Part shown: positions 1 through 9,200 of the stretch, piece by piece
Numbering within the stretch: the stretch's first letter is position 1
Layout of the letters: each line of letters opens with the position of its first letter
Virus record (IMG/VR): IMGVR_UViG_3300042448_000354
Span: 1-28,514 of that record
Reading direction: 5' to 3' (one strand)
Origin: a virus
DNA: 28,514 nt
The notes under the pieces: model-generated
Told to the model about the DNA's origin: nothing
The model's database searches: none
Seen by the model: only the letters and a program-made list of their open reading frames with translations
Translations under genes and position numbers: made by a program

Positions 1-3000
1 GATTACTTGTATTTATTGTTAACAATGTATTATATAACAATGACTTGTTCTCAAATCTAGCTAATACAGCTTTGTTCTGAATACCGTCCAATGAAGTTAA
101 ATTGCCAAAGTTTTGAGGAAAGTCAAAGAATGCTACAGGAGCATAATTTAACCAGCTATTTACTCTTACGCTTGGATTATTAGCTTGTGCCTCAGAATAG
201 ATTGCTCTGAATGGAAAGTTTGTATAACACTGGTTGTTATCAAAATCTACAGGTAAGTGAGAAAAGAAATTTTCTTTATTCTGTTTTGAATATGTTACAT
301 TATATGTATATGTATTGTCAAATTGAATTGGAACAACAGATTGTTGTAACCAGTTATCAGGAATACCAGAACTCACGTGGGGGTAGAAGTCTCCTTCAAA
401 ATTATTAAATGCTTGACGTAAGTCTACATTTATAGAACTTTCTACATAATAATAAGGAATACCATAAGCAAATAGATACATCTTGCCCTCATATGAATAA
501 GCTGTACTACTTAAAGCTGTACTACCTGGAGCAGCTGTAGTAGATGTGGTAGTGGTAGTATTACTTATAATAGTATAATCATTAGGACAATCAAGATAGT
601 TTGCCTTAACAGATATAATATTTTTCATTAATGTTGTACCAGCCATGTAATTGCTTAGTACAGATCTAGCAGAGTACCAGTATTGTGGATAGGCAACATT
701 ACCTAATTCATCGTAGAATATATCACTATCATCAGGAGCTCCCACTCTATTATCAATAAAGAAAGGAAGTTTAGTTTTATAAGCAAATCTGCCAATAAAA
801 GTATCTCCACCAAACACAGTTTGAATTCCTGATACATCACTTAATTGTTTTTGGAAACCTGTATCAATTGTATTATAAGAATATAATTGACCCCACTGAT
901 TAATGTTTATATTCTTAATAGATCCATAATAAGAAACCACTTTAATAGGTTCTTGTGTTTCTGGAGATGCACAAGCATCTCTTTGAGAAATTGTAAATCT
1001 TGAATCATCAGTAATTAAACTGTTCCCAGCAACTACTAAAGATGGAGTTTGTTCAGCAAATGGTAATGGGGTTACACCGTTTGGTGTTTTTAAATAAACA
1101 GAAGATTCTCTTTGAAAGTTATTTATATTATAAGTATCACCAACAGACTGAAAACCAGGAATAAGATATTGATATAAATCAAGTTCTCTTTGTTTAACAC
1201 CTATATTACCAAATGCATCAGGAGCAGCGTTTTGAACATCTGCATTATAATCATATTGAGCAGTGGAATTAAATGAGTATGTAAAGTTTCTTCTGCTAAT
1301 ACCATTAATATAAATTGTTAAATATGCTTGGTAAGCAGTAAACATCGCTGTAGCATCTAATGTACCTGTAATTCTAGCAATGTTATAACTTGAATTCAAA
1401 GCATCTACTTGTGCTTGTTTAGTAATTAACTTATATAATGCATGATTTTTAACTTGTACAAAATGGGCTCTACCTCCTCCAAATACAGCACTTTCTAACT
1501 TAAGCACATTACCTAAAAAAGGTTGTCCAAAAGAAGTCTCTGGTGAATTAAACACCATTCTATATTTAGAACTATTATCAAATCCACTTAAGTTATTTGG
1601 AAAACAGTTTGTATTTTTATTATTAGTTGTTTCTAATATCGTATATTTATCAGATCCACTTACACGACTAGGAACAGTTGTAGAACTTACAGTAGTAGGA
1701 TTATTTGGTACAACAGTTATATTGACACTTACTAATGAAACTGGATCAGTGTATATAAATGCTGTAGACGATCCATAAGCAGTTAATGTATAAGAAATAG
1801 CTGTAACGTTAGTAAATGTAGCAACTCCTGTAATTACTAAAGGAAGTGTAACAGAACATATTTCTGTCATACCAAGTGGCATATTAATTGCTAGTACTTC
1901 TCCTGAATAACAATCAGTATATTGTAATGTGCCAGCCGTAGTTACTACAACTTTAAATGTTTGACACTGAGAGTTATATGCATTATTCTGTTCAAGTAAG
2001 AATGGATCAGTTTTAATGTCATTATAAGGATAGTTAGGATAGTAATAGTAAGTAGCAGTAGGACTAGTTGGGTCCTCTCTTGTATACTTACCTACATTTC
2101 TTAACATACCTTTTGCTACAATAGATTTGTTTGTAGCTCTATCACCTCTTACAATTTTATATGCAACTATATCAGCTTTTTGATCAGCTGTTAAATTAGA
2201 ATTATCAATTAACGATATTACCTGTTGTGTATTTATTTTAACACCAATAGGGTATAAAGCATTTGCTTTCTGCAATTCTGGAAGATTATAGTTTGGAGCC
2301 TGTGACTCAAACATTGGACTAACTAGAATATCAGGAAACTTATGATGACGAATCTTTTGTCCAGCTAAAGCTCCATATAAAAGAGTGTTACATGGATATT
2401 CTTCATTAGATTCCCAATATGCAAAATCACCAAATTTATATGGTGTAGCATTTCCAATATTAGGTCCTAAAGCATCTCCAACTACAGTTGCAGTGTTGTA
2501 TATTTTCCAATAAGGAGCAGTTGTTCCTGTACCAATAAAATCAGCATTTGTAGATTTATCAACAACCACCAAATCATCAGCTGTAGCAACTCTACCAGGG
2601 ATATGAAAACCACTTGTTTGTTTGCCGTTTCTTAATAAGAAAACAATTTCAAATGCATATATTTCATCACGCAGATACCCACGTAAGTTAGTAGCATTTA
2701 ATTCATCAGCGTAAGTTTCTCCAGCAGGAATCTTATAAGTTTGCCATTGAAGATCAATCTTACTAGCAATACTTTGATAGTTAATTTTATCAATAGATGT
2801 AAGTTGATCCCATACAAGAATATCTTGTACAGCTGTTACATCTTGTGCAATATCATAATATGGAAACTTTTCAAATATTTCAGCAACTGTTAAATTAATT
2901 GCTTCTTCATATTGCCCTGTATAAGTAATTTGATTTGTAGCACCATCAATAAAATATGTACCTACTAATTGAACAGAGGTAATATCATTTATTGTTTTAA

Positions 3001-3811
3001 TTACAGCCAAATTGTAATATTCAAAATATCCTGTTAAATCAATGTTGCTTATATCCACTACAATAGATCTTCCAACAGGATAGTTAAAATCAAGTGTTGT
3101 AAGCTTTGGATTTGCAATAGGAGTTGGATTAGTTACTGAATAGTAAGATGTGTATGCATCTCCTTGTGCACTACAATATTGAATAGCAAATTGATATGTA
3201 CCAGCTCTTAAATCTCCCCCATTAATAATACTATTAACACTTAAACCTGGAATATTAAAATTAGGTTGTATCTTTAATTTATTACAATCAAGTATTGGTG
3301 TTACAATAGGATCACAAATAACATCATCTGCAAAAGTTGTAATATATGGAATATTATCAAGATCTAAATATCTTCTAGGGTTTAATCCATCTGTCCAATA
3401 AATCTCTGTACTACAGTTTGAAATCTTGTGTACAGCTTTTTGTATTGGATAGTTAATATTAAAGTTTAAACAAAGTCCTTCTACGTACATGTGATAGATA
3501 CAATCGTTGTTATCCATGTATCCAATCTGAGAAGCCCCAGTTTCAGGATTAGTTAGAAAGAATATATGTTGATTCCTCTCTTGAATAAAATGTGTTCCAA
3601 TAAGAAGAAAGTTCTCAGGAAAGTTTAGACATAACTCATTACCTGGTTCATTTTGGTAGTTTACAGCAGTGGCACTAAAATTCTCAACAGATGCATTTAA
3701 GGCATAAGTAAGCTTACCCTTCTCAACCTGGTTTACAGATGAGTCCATATTTAGTCCAGTTCTACCTAAACTAAATTCCTGTCTAATATTTCCTTGTTCT
3801 TGATCTGCCAT
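1..3811 (-). CDS. Crassvirus muzzle/tail-stabilisation-like protein, partial (C-terminus beyond left edge)
   Basis: The frame opens at an ATG ending at 3811 (MADQEQGNIRQEF) and stays open for about 1270 codons to the window edge, so the C-terminus is missing. It is rich in beta-type sequence, Asn, Thr and Tyr, with no signal peptide or transmembrane segment. It lies last in the tail operon, 5 bases after a ring/tail-tube candidate. Position, great length and neighbours fit the large muzzle or stabilisation protein at the distal tail of crAss-like virions; I infer this from context rather than from a motif. Around residues 1080-1094 there is a Thr-rich stretch (NTTTTTSTTAAP) like the linkers in the fibre genes, and a weaker one near residue 710. 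A large fibre protein is the main alternative. Confidence 0.6.
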   Translation of the reverse strand, partial: MADQEQGNIRQEFSLGRTGLNMDSSVNQVEKGKLTYALNASVENFSATAVNYQNEPGNELCLNFPENFLLIGTHFIQERNQHIFFLTNPETGASQIGYMDNNDCIYHMYVEGLCLNFNINYPIQKAVHKISNCSTEIYWTDGLNPRRYLDLDNIPYITTFADDVICDPIVTPILDCNKLKIQPNFNIPGLSVNSIINGGDLRAGTYQFAIQYCSAQGDAYTSYYSVTNPTPIANPKLTTLDFNYPVGRSIVVDISNIDLTGYFEYYNLAVIKTINDITSVQLVGTYFIDGATNQITYTGQYEEAINLTVAEIFEKFPYYDIAQDVTAVQDILVWDQLTSIDKINYQSIASKIDLQWQTYKIPAGETYADELNATNLRGYLRDEIYAFEIVFLLRNGKQTSGFHIPGRVATADDLVVVDKSTNADFIGTGTTAPYWKIYNTATVVGDALGPNIGNATPYKFGDFAYWESNEEYPCNTLLYGALAGQKIRHHKFPDILVSPMFESQAPNYNLPELQKANALYPIGVKINTQQVISLIDNSNLTADQKADIVAYKIVRGDRATNKSIVAKGMLRNVGKYTREDPTSPTATYYYYPNYPYNDIKTDPFLLEQNNAYNSQCQTFKVVVTTAGTLQYTDCYSGEVLAINMPLGMTEICSVTLPLVITGVATFTNVTAISYTLTAYGSSTAFIYTDPVSLVSVNITVVPNNPTTVSSTTVPSRVSGSDKYTILETTNNKNTNCFPNNLSGFDNSSKYRMVFNSPETSFGQPFLGNVLKLESAVFGGGRAHFVQVKNHALYKLITKQAQVDALNSSYNIARITGTLDATAMFTAYQAYLTIYINGISRRNFTYSFNSTAQYDYNADVQNAAPDAFGNIGVKQRELDLYQYLIPGFQSVGDTYNINNFQRESSVYLKTPNGVTPLPFAEQTPSLVVAGNSLITDDSRFTISQRDACASPETQEPIKVVSYYGSIKNININQWGQLYSYNTIDTGFQKQLSDVSGIQTVFGGDTFIGRFAYKTKLPFFIDNRVGAPDDSDIFYDELGNVAYPQYWYSARSVLSNYMAGTTLMKNIISVKANYLDCPNDYTIISNTTTTTSTTAAPGSTALSSTAYSYEGKMYLFAYGIPYYYVESSINVDLRQAFNNFEGDFYPHVSSGIPDNWLQQSVVPIQFDNTYTYNVTYSKQNKENFFSHLPVDFDNNQCYTNFPFRAIYSEAQANNPSVRVNSWLNYAPVAFFDFPQNFGNLTSLDGIQNKAVLARFENKSLLYNTLLTINTSN

Positions 3812-3816
3812 AATTA

Positions 3817-4785
3817 TTAATTATTTCTTCTCCTGCCGTATCTGTTAGTTCTATTAGGTAGTTCATATTGAGCAAACCTTTGCAAATCATTTTTAATTCT
3901 TCTTTGCTTCTCCCAAGGAGTTTGTTTCTTAATCTCAATATCAGCCATGATAAATGCTTCATCATGTAACTGTTTGTAATAAGCTAGCTTTTGTTGTATT
4001 TGTTGGAAGGTCTCATCATTAATTTGATTTGAAAGAGTTTCAAACACTTTATATTTAATGAATGCTTCTACAAACTCTCTAATACGATAGTTATCAGGAA
4101 TCAATTGATTACCTATATTATCATACTCTGTAGCATAAAATAATAAATGTACTACACCATTTCTGAAGTTAGTAACAAATTTGTTATCTCTAATGTCAAA
4201 TGAATCATAGCCAGCAGAACCAGGAGTAAACTCATGCACTGTTGGAGGGGGAGCATAAAACTCCCAAGCATTACTGTATTCAACCTCACAGTTGTTTCTT
4301 GCAGAAATGTTACCTGGTTTTAATAAATATTCTTGTCTATAAGATCTAGCTATTGCATTGTTTGTTTTGTATACAGCTTGTATAAGCTCAGGCATACATG
4401 TAGGACAACCTGTTGTACATTGAGGATTGGTACAGGGTACTGTTCCACTAATGATAGGTGCTATCTGAATAGTTGTTTGAGATGCAGCTTGTGAATAGAA
4501 TGAGTTAGCTGATTGATAAGGATACCCTGGAATCTCAGTACACATCCAAGCTTCTCTAGCAGCATAAAAGTTATCAGGAAGCCTAGCTTGGAAGTCTTCA
4601 ATATAAAGAACTTGCTCAGCAATAGCATAAGTTGTCCTACCTAACTTGTTTAAACACTTGTTTAAATAAGTAGGGAAAAGCAAATCATCCACAGCTCCTG
4701 TGTCAAAATAGCTTTTTAATTCTTCTTTAACAGTTGCATAAACTGGTTCAGGAGATACAAATCTGTACTTATAATAGTATGACAT
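3817..4785 (-). CDS. Tail ring/tail-tube protein candidate of crAss-like phages
   Basis: This 322-residue protein starts MSYYYKYRFV and has no recognisable enzyme motif. A four-cysteine cluster (C118, C123, C127, C130, in PCTNPQCTTGCPTC) could hold a metal or a disulphide knot. The last 35 residues are strongly basic (ending NRYGRRRNN), as if contacting DNA or an acidic partner. It lies 3 bases after the IHF/HU-like gene and 5 bases before the muzzle-like gene, inside the operon driven from about 7270-7302. This slot in crAss-like genomes holds conserved tail ring/tube proteins, so that role is inferred from context and general resemblance. Which ring it would form cannot be told by eye. Confidence 0.55.
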   Translation of the reverse strand: MSYYYKYRFVSPEPVYATVKEELKSYFDTGAVDDLLFPTYLNKCLNKLGRTTYAIAEQVLYIEDFQARLPDNFYAAREAWMCTEIPGYPYQSANSFYSQAASQTTIQIAPIISGTVPCTNPQCTTGCPTCMPELIQAVYKTNNAIARSYRQEYLLKPGNISARNNCEVEYSNAWEFYAPPPTVHEFTPGSAGYDSFDIRDNKFVTNFRNGVVHLLFYATEYDNIGNQLIPDNYRIREFVEAFIKYKVFETLSNQINDETFQQIQQKLAYYKQLHDEAFIMADIEIKKQTPWEKQRRIKNDLQRFAQYELPNRTNRYGRRRNN

Positions 4786-4788
4786 AAT

Positions 4789-5265
4789 TTATTTTTTCCA
4801 CTCACGATAGATGTGTTGATACGTATCGTTTGTTTTTATATAATGTGAGAGCAATCTTGATGTAACTCTTGAAGGTTTAAAATACCACAAGTCTATGTTT
4901 CTTAGTCTGGCAGTTTCTTTAAACCATACCCAGCCAAAAAAGTAACCCTCTGTGTGATAATTAAAGTTGTATATAATTTTTCCCTTCTCTTTAGACTTTT
5001 GCCAGTCTACTGGTAAGTTAATGTACTCCTTACCATTGATATCCTTAACCTTCTTTCTTTTCTTTTTATTGATTGAGAACTCACCAAACCCAAAAGGTAG
5101 CTTTGCTTTTTCTCCAGTTTCTAGTATATAACTTTTAAAATTCTCATTATAAGAATATAAAATGTTTCTCCACTCATCAAATGTAATTTTAATTGTGGGA
5201 TGCTTCTTGCAAAAGTTATTGTAGTTTTCTTTACTGGAGCTTCTCCAATCAATTTTTATCCTCAT
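4789..5265 (-). CDS. Small basic protein with IHF/HU-like arm, tail operon copy
   Basis: This 158-residue, Lys- and aromatic-rich protein has a segment at residues 56-72 (LPFGFGEFSINKKKRKK) resembling the GFGxF-x-basic beta-arm start of HU/IHF DNA-bending proteins. crAss-like phages typically encode two such proteins within their virion gene block, and the second one here is at 26419-26772. The rest (a Trp/Tyr-rich middle and a basic C-terminus with SRLLSHYIK) is not ordinary HU, so it would be a divergent member. The start codon overlaps the stop of the ring protein upstream by one base (TAATG), indicating translational coupling. DNA binding is inferred; a structural tail role is also possible. 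Confidence 0.5.
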   Translation of the reverse strand: MRIKIDWRSSSKENYNNFCKKHPTIKITFDEWRNILYSYNENFKSYILETGEKAKLPFGFGEFSINKKKRKKVKDINGKEYINLPVDWQKSKEKGKIIYNFNYHTEGYFFGWVWFKETARLRNIDLWYFKPSRVTSRLLSHYIKTNDTYQHIYREWKK

Positions 5266-5999
5266 TACTGGGTTGGTTGTGCATTAGGAGCTTGCCCATC
5301 AACACCGTTATCTGCCATATCTGTTTTAATACTAAAATATGTAGATAATAATTTTTGAGACGTAAGCTCTAATACTTGTTTCTCAAGATATCCTGGACAA
5401 CCATATTCTTTATCCAAAGGATTTTTGCAGTATTCTTCATTAGTAACCTCAGGACCAGTTCCACAACCACATTCTGGATACGCAATATCATTAGGAATAT
5501 CTTCTTCAAAGAATGCTGATATCCTAACTGATTTTAAATTTGGATTACTCAAATATAAGTAACCTTCATTTGCTATCCAATAGTATGTTTGTTTTTTAAT
5601 AATAGGAAGTCCCAGTAAGTTTAAATATCTATTGATTGTAATCTCTTTAAACTTTGTACCCATTCCTCCCATAGCGTTTATAGAATAAACACCTTGTATT
5701 AAATATTGATAATTTCCTTCTGTAATCCTAGGAAGTTTATATTTACTTCTAGAAACAGTACATGGATCTACGTAATTACAACAGTCAGAAATAGGAACTT
5801 CTACCATTTCCAAACATTGGATGGTATTAAAGACAGTATCAGTAGCCCAAAGCTTTCTGAGATTTGTCTCACGTTTAACTAATAACTGTGTGTTGTTTCT
5901 AATCTCTGATGCTATAACCCTATCTGTGATAACGTTATCTGTGGATATAAGCTTATGCATTCCACGCACATCTGAAACTAACTTACGTAATGTTGCCAT
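5265..5999 (-). CDS. Conserved crAss-like tail/ring structural protein
   Basis: This 244-residue protein begins MATLRKLVSDVRGMHK. The pattern of N-terminal VSDVR-HKLIS-D, middle EVPISDCCNYVDPC (residues 67-80), KLPRITEGNY, FFEEDIP and C-terminal NPLDKEYGCPGYLEK-LLSTYF is one I associate with a strongly conserved Crassvirales virion protein found near the tail genes. There are several Cys pairs (C73/C74, C177/C179, C191, C201). It shares a one-base stop/start overlap with genes on both sides, so it is translated in step with the phosphoesterase upstream and the IHF/HU-like protein downstream. A ring or tail-tube role is inferred. No catalytic motif is visible. Confidence 0.65.
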   Translation of the reverse strand: MATLRKLVSDVRGMHKLISTDNVITDRVIASEIRNNTQLLVKRETNLRKLWATDTVFNTIQCLEMVEVPISDCCNYVDPCTVSRSKYKLPRITEGNYQYLIQGVYSINAMGGMGTKFKEITINRYLNLLGLPIIKKQTYYWIANEGYLYLSNPNLKSVRISAFFEEDIPNDIAYPECGCGTGPEVTNEEYCKNPLDKEYGCPGYLEKQVLELTSQKLLSTYFSIKTDMADNGVDGQAPNAQPTQ

Positions 6000-7240
6000 T
6001 ATAAATACTGTTTAAATATATTTGTCATTCCTGACCCTTGTTCTATTAAGAATCCAGTCACTTCTGCTTTAGACATTGTATGACCGTTCTTATCATCCCA
6101 AAGGCTTTTAGCATTAGAAAATGCTGGTATTTGGTAAAATTTAATACCATTGAAGTCGTGACTAACCTCATGGTGTTTGTCTCCTGTGAATATGTAGAAG
6201 TTGTTATGGAAAGACCATCCTTCTCTAAATTCTATTGGGAATAGTGCTGCTAACTTAGCAGGCTTAATTGCATCTCCATGGTTAAACATCATTGCTGAAC
6301 CACCATAGCTTATGTACTTTCTATACTTAGGAGAGCAGTCAAAAGTTAATCTGTCTGTGTTTCTAAAATACGTTTGTAACCAGTTAACCATATGCCATCC
6401 TACAAACTCATCATGATTACCTGCTACGTACACAACATTCACATTCTCAGCATATTGTAATAACATTGTAATCATTAACACCTCATGTCCACAGATGTAT
6501 TCAAAAGATGTTTGATATGTATGAGTGTTTGTTTGAGGAGTACCCTTTGTGGTCATTCCTGTAAACTCACTGTTAAACTCATCAGAACCAATGATGTATG
6601 TAATTTGTTCTAAGTTGTTGGAAAGCTGTGCTTGATTAGCAATCAACTCTACCTTGTACATGATGTTAGAAAGCCTATCAACTATATCATTGTTGCCATC
6701 AATATCATATTTGTTTAAATGAGAGTCTTGTTTGTTGATAATTAACATACCGTTACTCTTACCATTTATAAACTTAGGACTCATAATGTCCTGACTAACA
6801 GGCTCATATGAAGCTAAAAAGTCCACAAAGCTATCTTGAAACACTTGCTCTGCAGACTTCTTTCCTAACCAGGCTTTTACTTGCCAGTGTGGATTATCTC
6901 CGTTTCCCCAATAGTTTTGTACGTATTTAGTTATCTCCCACTTATCTGTGTCTATCTTACACTTCTCAATAAGCTCATCAAGGCTTTTAATCTCTTCTGA
7001 GACATTGGCTACAATCTCTCCAGTTCCTTTCACTAGGTCTTCTGTAAACTTAACTACAGTGTCCTCTAGATCAGATATATAGTTGCCAGTGATGGCCTCT
7101 TCTTCTCTCTTTCTAATATCTGTTAATAACTCATCAATCTCTAATTCTGTCACTCCTAGCTTGTCAGCGTAATATTTCTTTGATTTTTTCCAGTGTAACA
7201 TCTGCTGTAGCTGCTCCAAAAGGGGTTGGTTTCCAGACAT
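5999..7240 (-). CDS. Calcineurin-like metallophosphoesterase with N-terminal helical/HTH region
   Basis: The 413-residue protein shows the ordered metal-binding motifs of the calcineurin-like phosphoesterase family: DSH at 172-174, GSDE at 218-221 (in place of GDxxD), GNHD at 274-277, NHGD at 320-323 and GDKHH at 353-357. The family hydrolyses phosphomono- or diesters with two metal ions; the substrate cannot be read here. Residues 15-45 (YYADKLGVTELEIDELL) look like a helix-turn-helix, followed by a helical stretch to about residue 95, so it may bind nucleic acid. It is first in the tail operon, with its own promoter 30-60 bases upstream and a terminator before that. Finding an enzyme at the head of a tail-structure operon is unusual. 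It could be a virion-borne nuclease or phosphatase. Confidence 0.8.
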   Translation of the reverse strand: MSGNQPLLEQLQQMLHWKKSKKYYADKLGVTELEIDELLTDIRKREEEAITGNYISDLEDTVVKFTEDLVKGTGEIVANVSEEIKSLDELIEKCKIDTDKWEITKYVQNYWGNGDNPHWQVKAWLGKKSAEQVFQDSFVDFLASYEPVSQDIMSPKFINGKSNGMLIINKQDSHLNKYDIDGNNDIVDRLSNIMYKVELIANQAQLSNNLEQITYIIGSDEFNSEFTGMTTKGTPQTNTHTYQTSFEYICGHEVLMITMLLQYAENVNVVYVAGNHDEFVGWHMVNWLQTYFRNTDRLTFDCSPKYRKYISYGGSAMMFNHGDAIKPAKLAALFPIEFREGWSFHNNFYIFTGDKHHEVSHDFNGIKFYQIPAFSNAKSLWDDKNGHTMSKAEVTGFLIEQGSGMTNIFKQYL

Positions 7241-7269
7241 ATAGGTTTTAAGTTTGGTTAAAATTAAAG

Positions 7270-7302
7270 TAAAGGTATGAAACTTTTTTGATATTTTCCA
7301 AA
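7270..7302 (-). promoter_or_regulatory. Bacteroidota-type promoter of the tail operon
   Basis: On the minus strand a TTTG (7299-7302) is followed after 21 bases by TACCTTTA (7270-7277). This is one base off the Bacteroidota housekeeping form TTTG-N19-21-TAnnTTTG. It lies just beyond the terminator of the fibre block and about 30 bases before the phosphoesterase start, so it should drive the 7240-to-1 operon. Confidence 0.7.
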
Positions 7303-7351
7303 TTTAGTTAACTAATTTAATTATATAGTTTAATCAATTTGATTAGAGTTC

Positions 7352-7410
7352 AAAAAAAAAACCCCCAGGGTAGAAACCCCAGGGGATGCCCTGTAAACCA
7401 ACAAACAGGG
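7352..7410 (-). terminator. Strong intrinsic terminator after the fibre block
   Basis: In the minus direction CCCCTGGGG (7377-7385) pairs with CCCTGGGGG (7362-7370) around a six-base loop, followed by ten T (7352-7361). Just upstream a second hairpin, CCCTGT (7389-7394) with ACAGGG (7405-7410), is followed on the plus strand by five T, so it could also stop transcription from the other side. Together they separate the fibre genes from the separately promoted tail operon. Confidence 0.85.
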
Positions 7411-7424
7411 TTTTTAATAATTTA

Positions 7425-7907
7425 TTATAAACAAGGCCCAATTTCTGTTATTGAAATAGCTTCAGAACTTGAATCTACAGAATCTCTTGCAGCACAAATT
7501 TCTCTACATTGCGTATTTACTACACTTGACTCTATAGATGTTCCATTACAACTTATGTAAGTAAAAGGAAAAGCATCTCTATCTCCTGTACCATCATTTG
7601 CACAAACCTCATAACCATAACATTCAATAGGAGGTATTAAAGTTGTACTTGAACTAGTTGTGCTAGTAGTACTAGTTGTTGTAGCAGGAGCACCTGATAC
7701 ATCTAAATAAAGATCTCTTTGACAAGCTCCTGTAGACCTAACTAAAACTTCTGTAGTTCCATCAGGAACAGTTGCGTTATAGCCAGCTACCAAAGATGCT
7801 CTAGATACACCAGAGATGATTATTGTTGAAAACCCATCTGCATTTGAGTATATGTTAAAAGGTCCTGTATCAGAACCAGCTGTTGTCAAAGTTATTAATA
7901 CTGTCAT
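7425..7907 (-). CDS. Small modular fibre-associated protein: shared N-domain, Thr linker, Cys-rich C-domain
   Basis: This 160-residue protein has three parts. Residues 1-73 form a beta-type module that aligns by eye with residues 1-72 of the neighbouring 421-residue protein: both have xITLT near the start, a Leu-Val/Leu-Ala-Gly turn and a closing RSTGAC or TSTGAC. Residues 75-90 are a Ser/Thr linker (ATTTSTTSTTSSSTTLIPP). Residues 95-160 are a compact Cys-rich domain (C97, C102, C120, C134, C138, C159). It is last in the fibre block, 14 bases after the propeller gene and just before the terminator. I infer a virion-surface decoration sharing an attachment module with its neighbour. No signal peptide or enzyme motif is seen. 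Confidence 0.6.
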   Translation of the reverse strand: MTVLITLTTAGSDTGPFNIYSNADGFSTIIISGVSRASLVAGYNATVPDGTTEVLVRSTGACQRDLYLDVSGAPATTTSTTSTTSSSTTLIPPIECYGYEVCANDGTGDRDAFPFTYISCNGTSIESSVVNTQCREICAARDSVDSSSEAISITEIGPCL

Positions 7908-7921
7908 GTTGGTTTATTTAA

Positions 7922-9187
7922 TTAAGGTAATTTTATCCAATCAGATCCAGAATTTGTAGATCTCCAAAGTCCAGTTGTTTCTGAAGCAATTGCTACAAAT
8001 GAATTATAAGAAATTGATACACTATTCCAAAGTTGAGAACTTGTCACTGGAGAAAGCGTACCAAATGAAACTGATTTATATAATCTACTTGTACCTGTAA
8101 GAAATTGCATAGCTATAATATTTGTACCGCTTCCATCTATAGTTATATCACCCCATTGAGTAGAAACTCCACCAAAATTTGCGTATGTTTCTCCATAGTC
8201 TATACTTCTTTTTAATTGAACAGCTCCAGGACTAAATCCATAAACTCCACCTTGATTAGCAACAACCACCTTTGATCCATCTGCATTTGTACTCACTGCA
8301 AAATATGTTTGATCTTCATCAAGTGCTTTAGGTGTAAAAATACTTGAGGCACTTGTTGTTCTTCCTACACTACCTCTAAGTGGTGCTATAGAAAAATTGG
8401 GACTAGCAGCATATTGACGATCACCTGAACTATTTATTGCAACATCATATACTAATTGAGGAAGAACATCAATACCTGCATTAATTGAAAACTCCACTCT
8501 TACAAAAGATACTCCATAGTCTGAAGATCTCCAAACTTGATTTAAGTATGGCTCGTTTATTGCTTCACCTGAATTCATTGAACCAACTATTACATATTGT
8601 CCTGTTCTATTTGTAGTGATTGAAGAATATGCATTACCTGTACCCCCTGTAGCATTCCAATTAACCCCATAGTCTGTAGATCTTACAATAGTAGATGGTT
8701 GTCCTGATTGTTGTACAGTGCAATATATATATTGACCTGTTCCACTTATTGCAACTCGTTTTATTAAATTTGCTGCAGCAGCTACAAAAACTGATCTATA
8801 TGTAAGTCCGTAGTCATTAGAAATATATAACTTATTATTTGTTGAACATATTACAGCTACGTATTTACCATCATTTGAGCTAGTAACATCATCTCTACTT
8901 ACAGCAACACTAGTAAAATAAAGATTGTTAGTTGGATTAATTGTAGTGGTTGTAGTTGTAGTACTAGCACATGGAATAGCTTGTGCTATTACATTTGTAC
9001 AAGCTCCAGTAGATGTTACTGTCACTTGACTAGCAGCATTATCTACATCAACAGTTTTACCTGCAAGCAGTTCTGCTTTTGTAGCAGTTGATGGACTTAC
9101 ACTTCCAACATCTGCTGTAAGATTAAAGTTTGGTCCTAAGTTAGCACCTAACCCAGCTCCTAATGTTAATGTTATATTTATTGCCAT
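7922..9187 (-). CDS. Asp-box (BNR-type) beta-propeller adhesin with shared N-terminal module
   Basis: The 421-residue protein begins with the approximately 72-residue module also present in the 160-residue neighbour, then a linker of seven consecutive Thr (residues 76-82), then a propeller. Five Asp-box-like motifs of the form S-x-D-x-G-x-T-W/Y recur: 123-130 SNDYGLTY, 170-177 STDYGVNW, 221-228 SSDYGVSF, 328-335 SIDYGETY and 410-417 STNSGSDW. Between them run repeated blade strands such as DGKYVAVICS and GTGQYIYCTV. Asp boxes are structural marks of sialidase/sortilin-type propellers, and I see no sialidase catalytic arginine triad I would trust. Its place in the fibre block suggests glycan or receptor binding at the virion surface, possibly with hydrolase activity. 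Confidence 0.75.
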   Translation of the reverse strand: MAINITLTLGAGLGANLGPNFNLTADVGSVSPSTATKAELLAGKTVDVDNAASQVTVTSTGACTNVIAQAIPCASTTTTTTTINPTNNLYFTSVAVSRDDVTSSNDGKYVAVICSTNNKLYISNDYGLTYRSVFVAAAANLIKRVAISGTGQYIYCTVQQSGQPSTIVRSTDYGVNWNATGGTGNAYSSITTNRTGQYVIVGSMNSGEAINEPYLNQVWRSSDYGVSFVRVEFSINAGIDVLPQLVYDVAINSSGDRQYAASPNFSIAPLRGSVGRTTSASSIFTPKALDEDQTYFAVSTNADGSKVVVANQGGVYGFSPGAVQLKRSIDYGETYANFGGVSTQWGDITIDGSGTNIIAMQFLTGTSRLYKSVSFGTLSPVTSSQLWNSVSISYNSFVAIASETTGLWRSTNSGSDWIKLP

Positions 9188-9200
9188 TTTTTATTTTATT

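Noticed and set aside
7922-9187. Active sialidase
   Set aside because: Asp boxes are clear, but they are structural; the arginine triad, Tyr/Glu pair and Asp of sialidases could not be placed.
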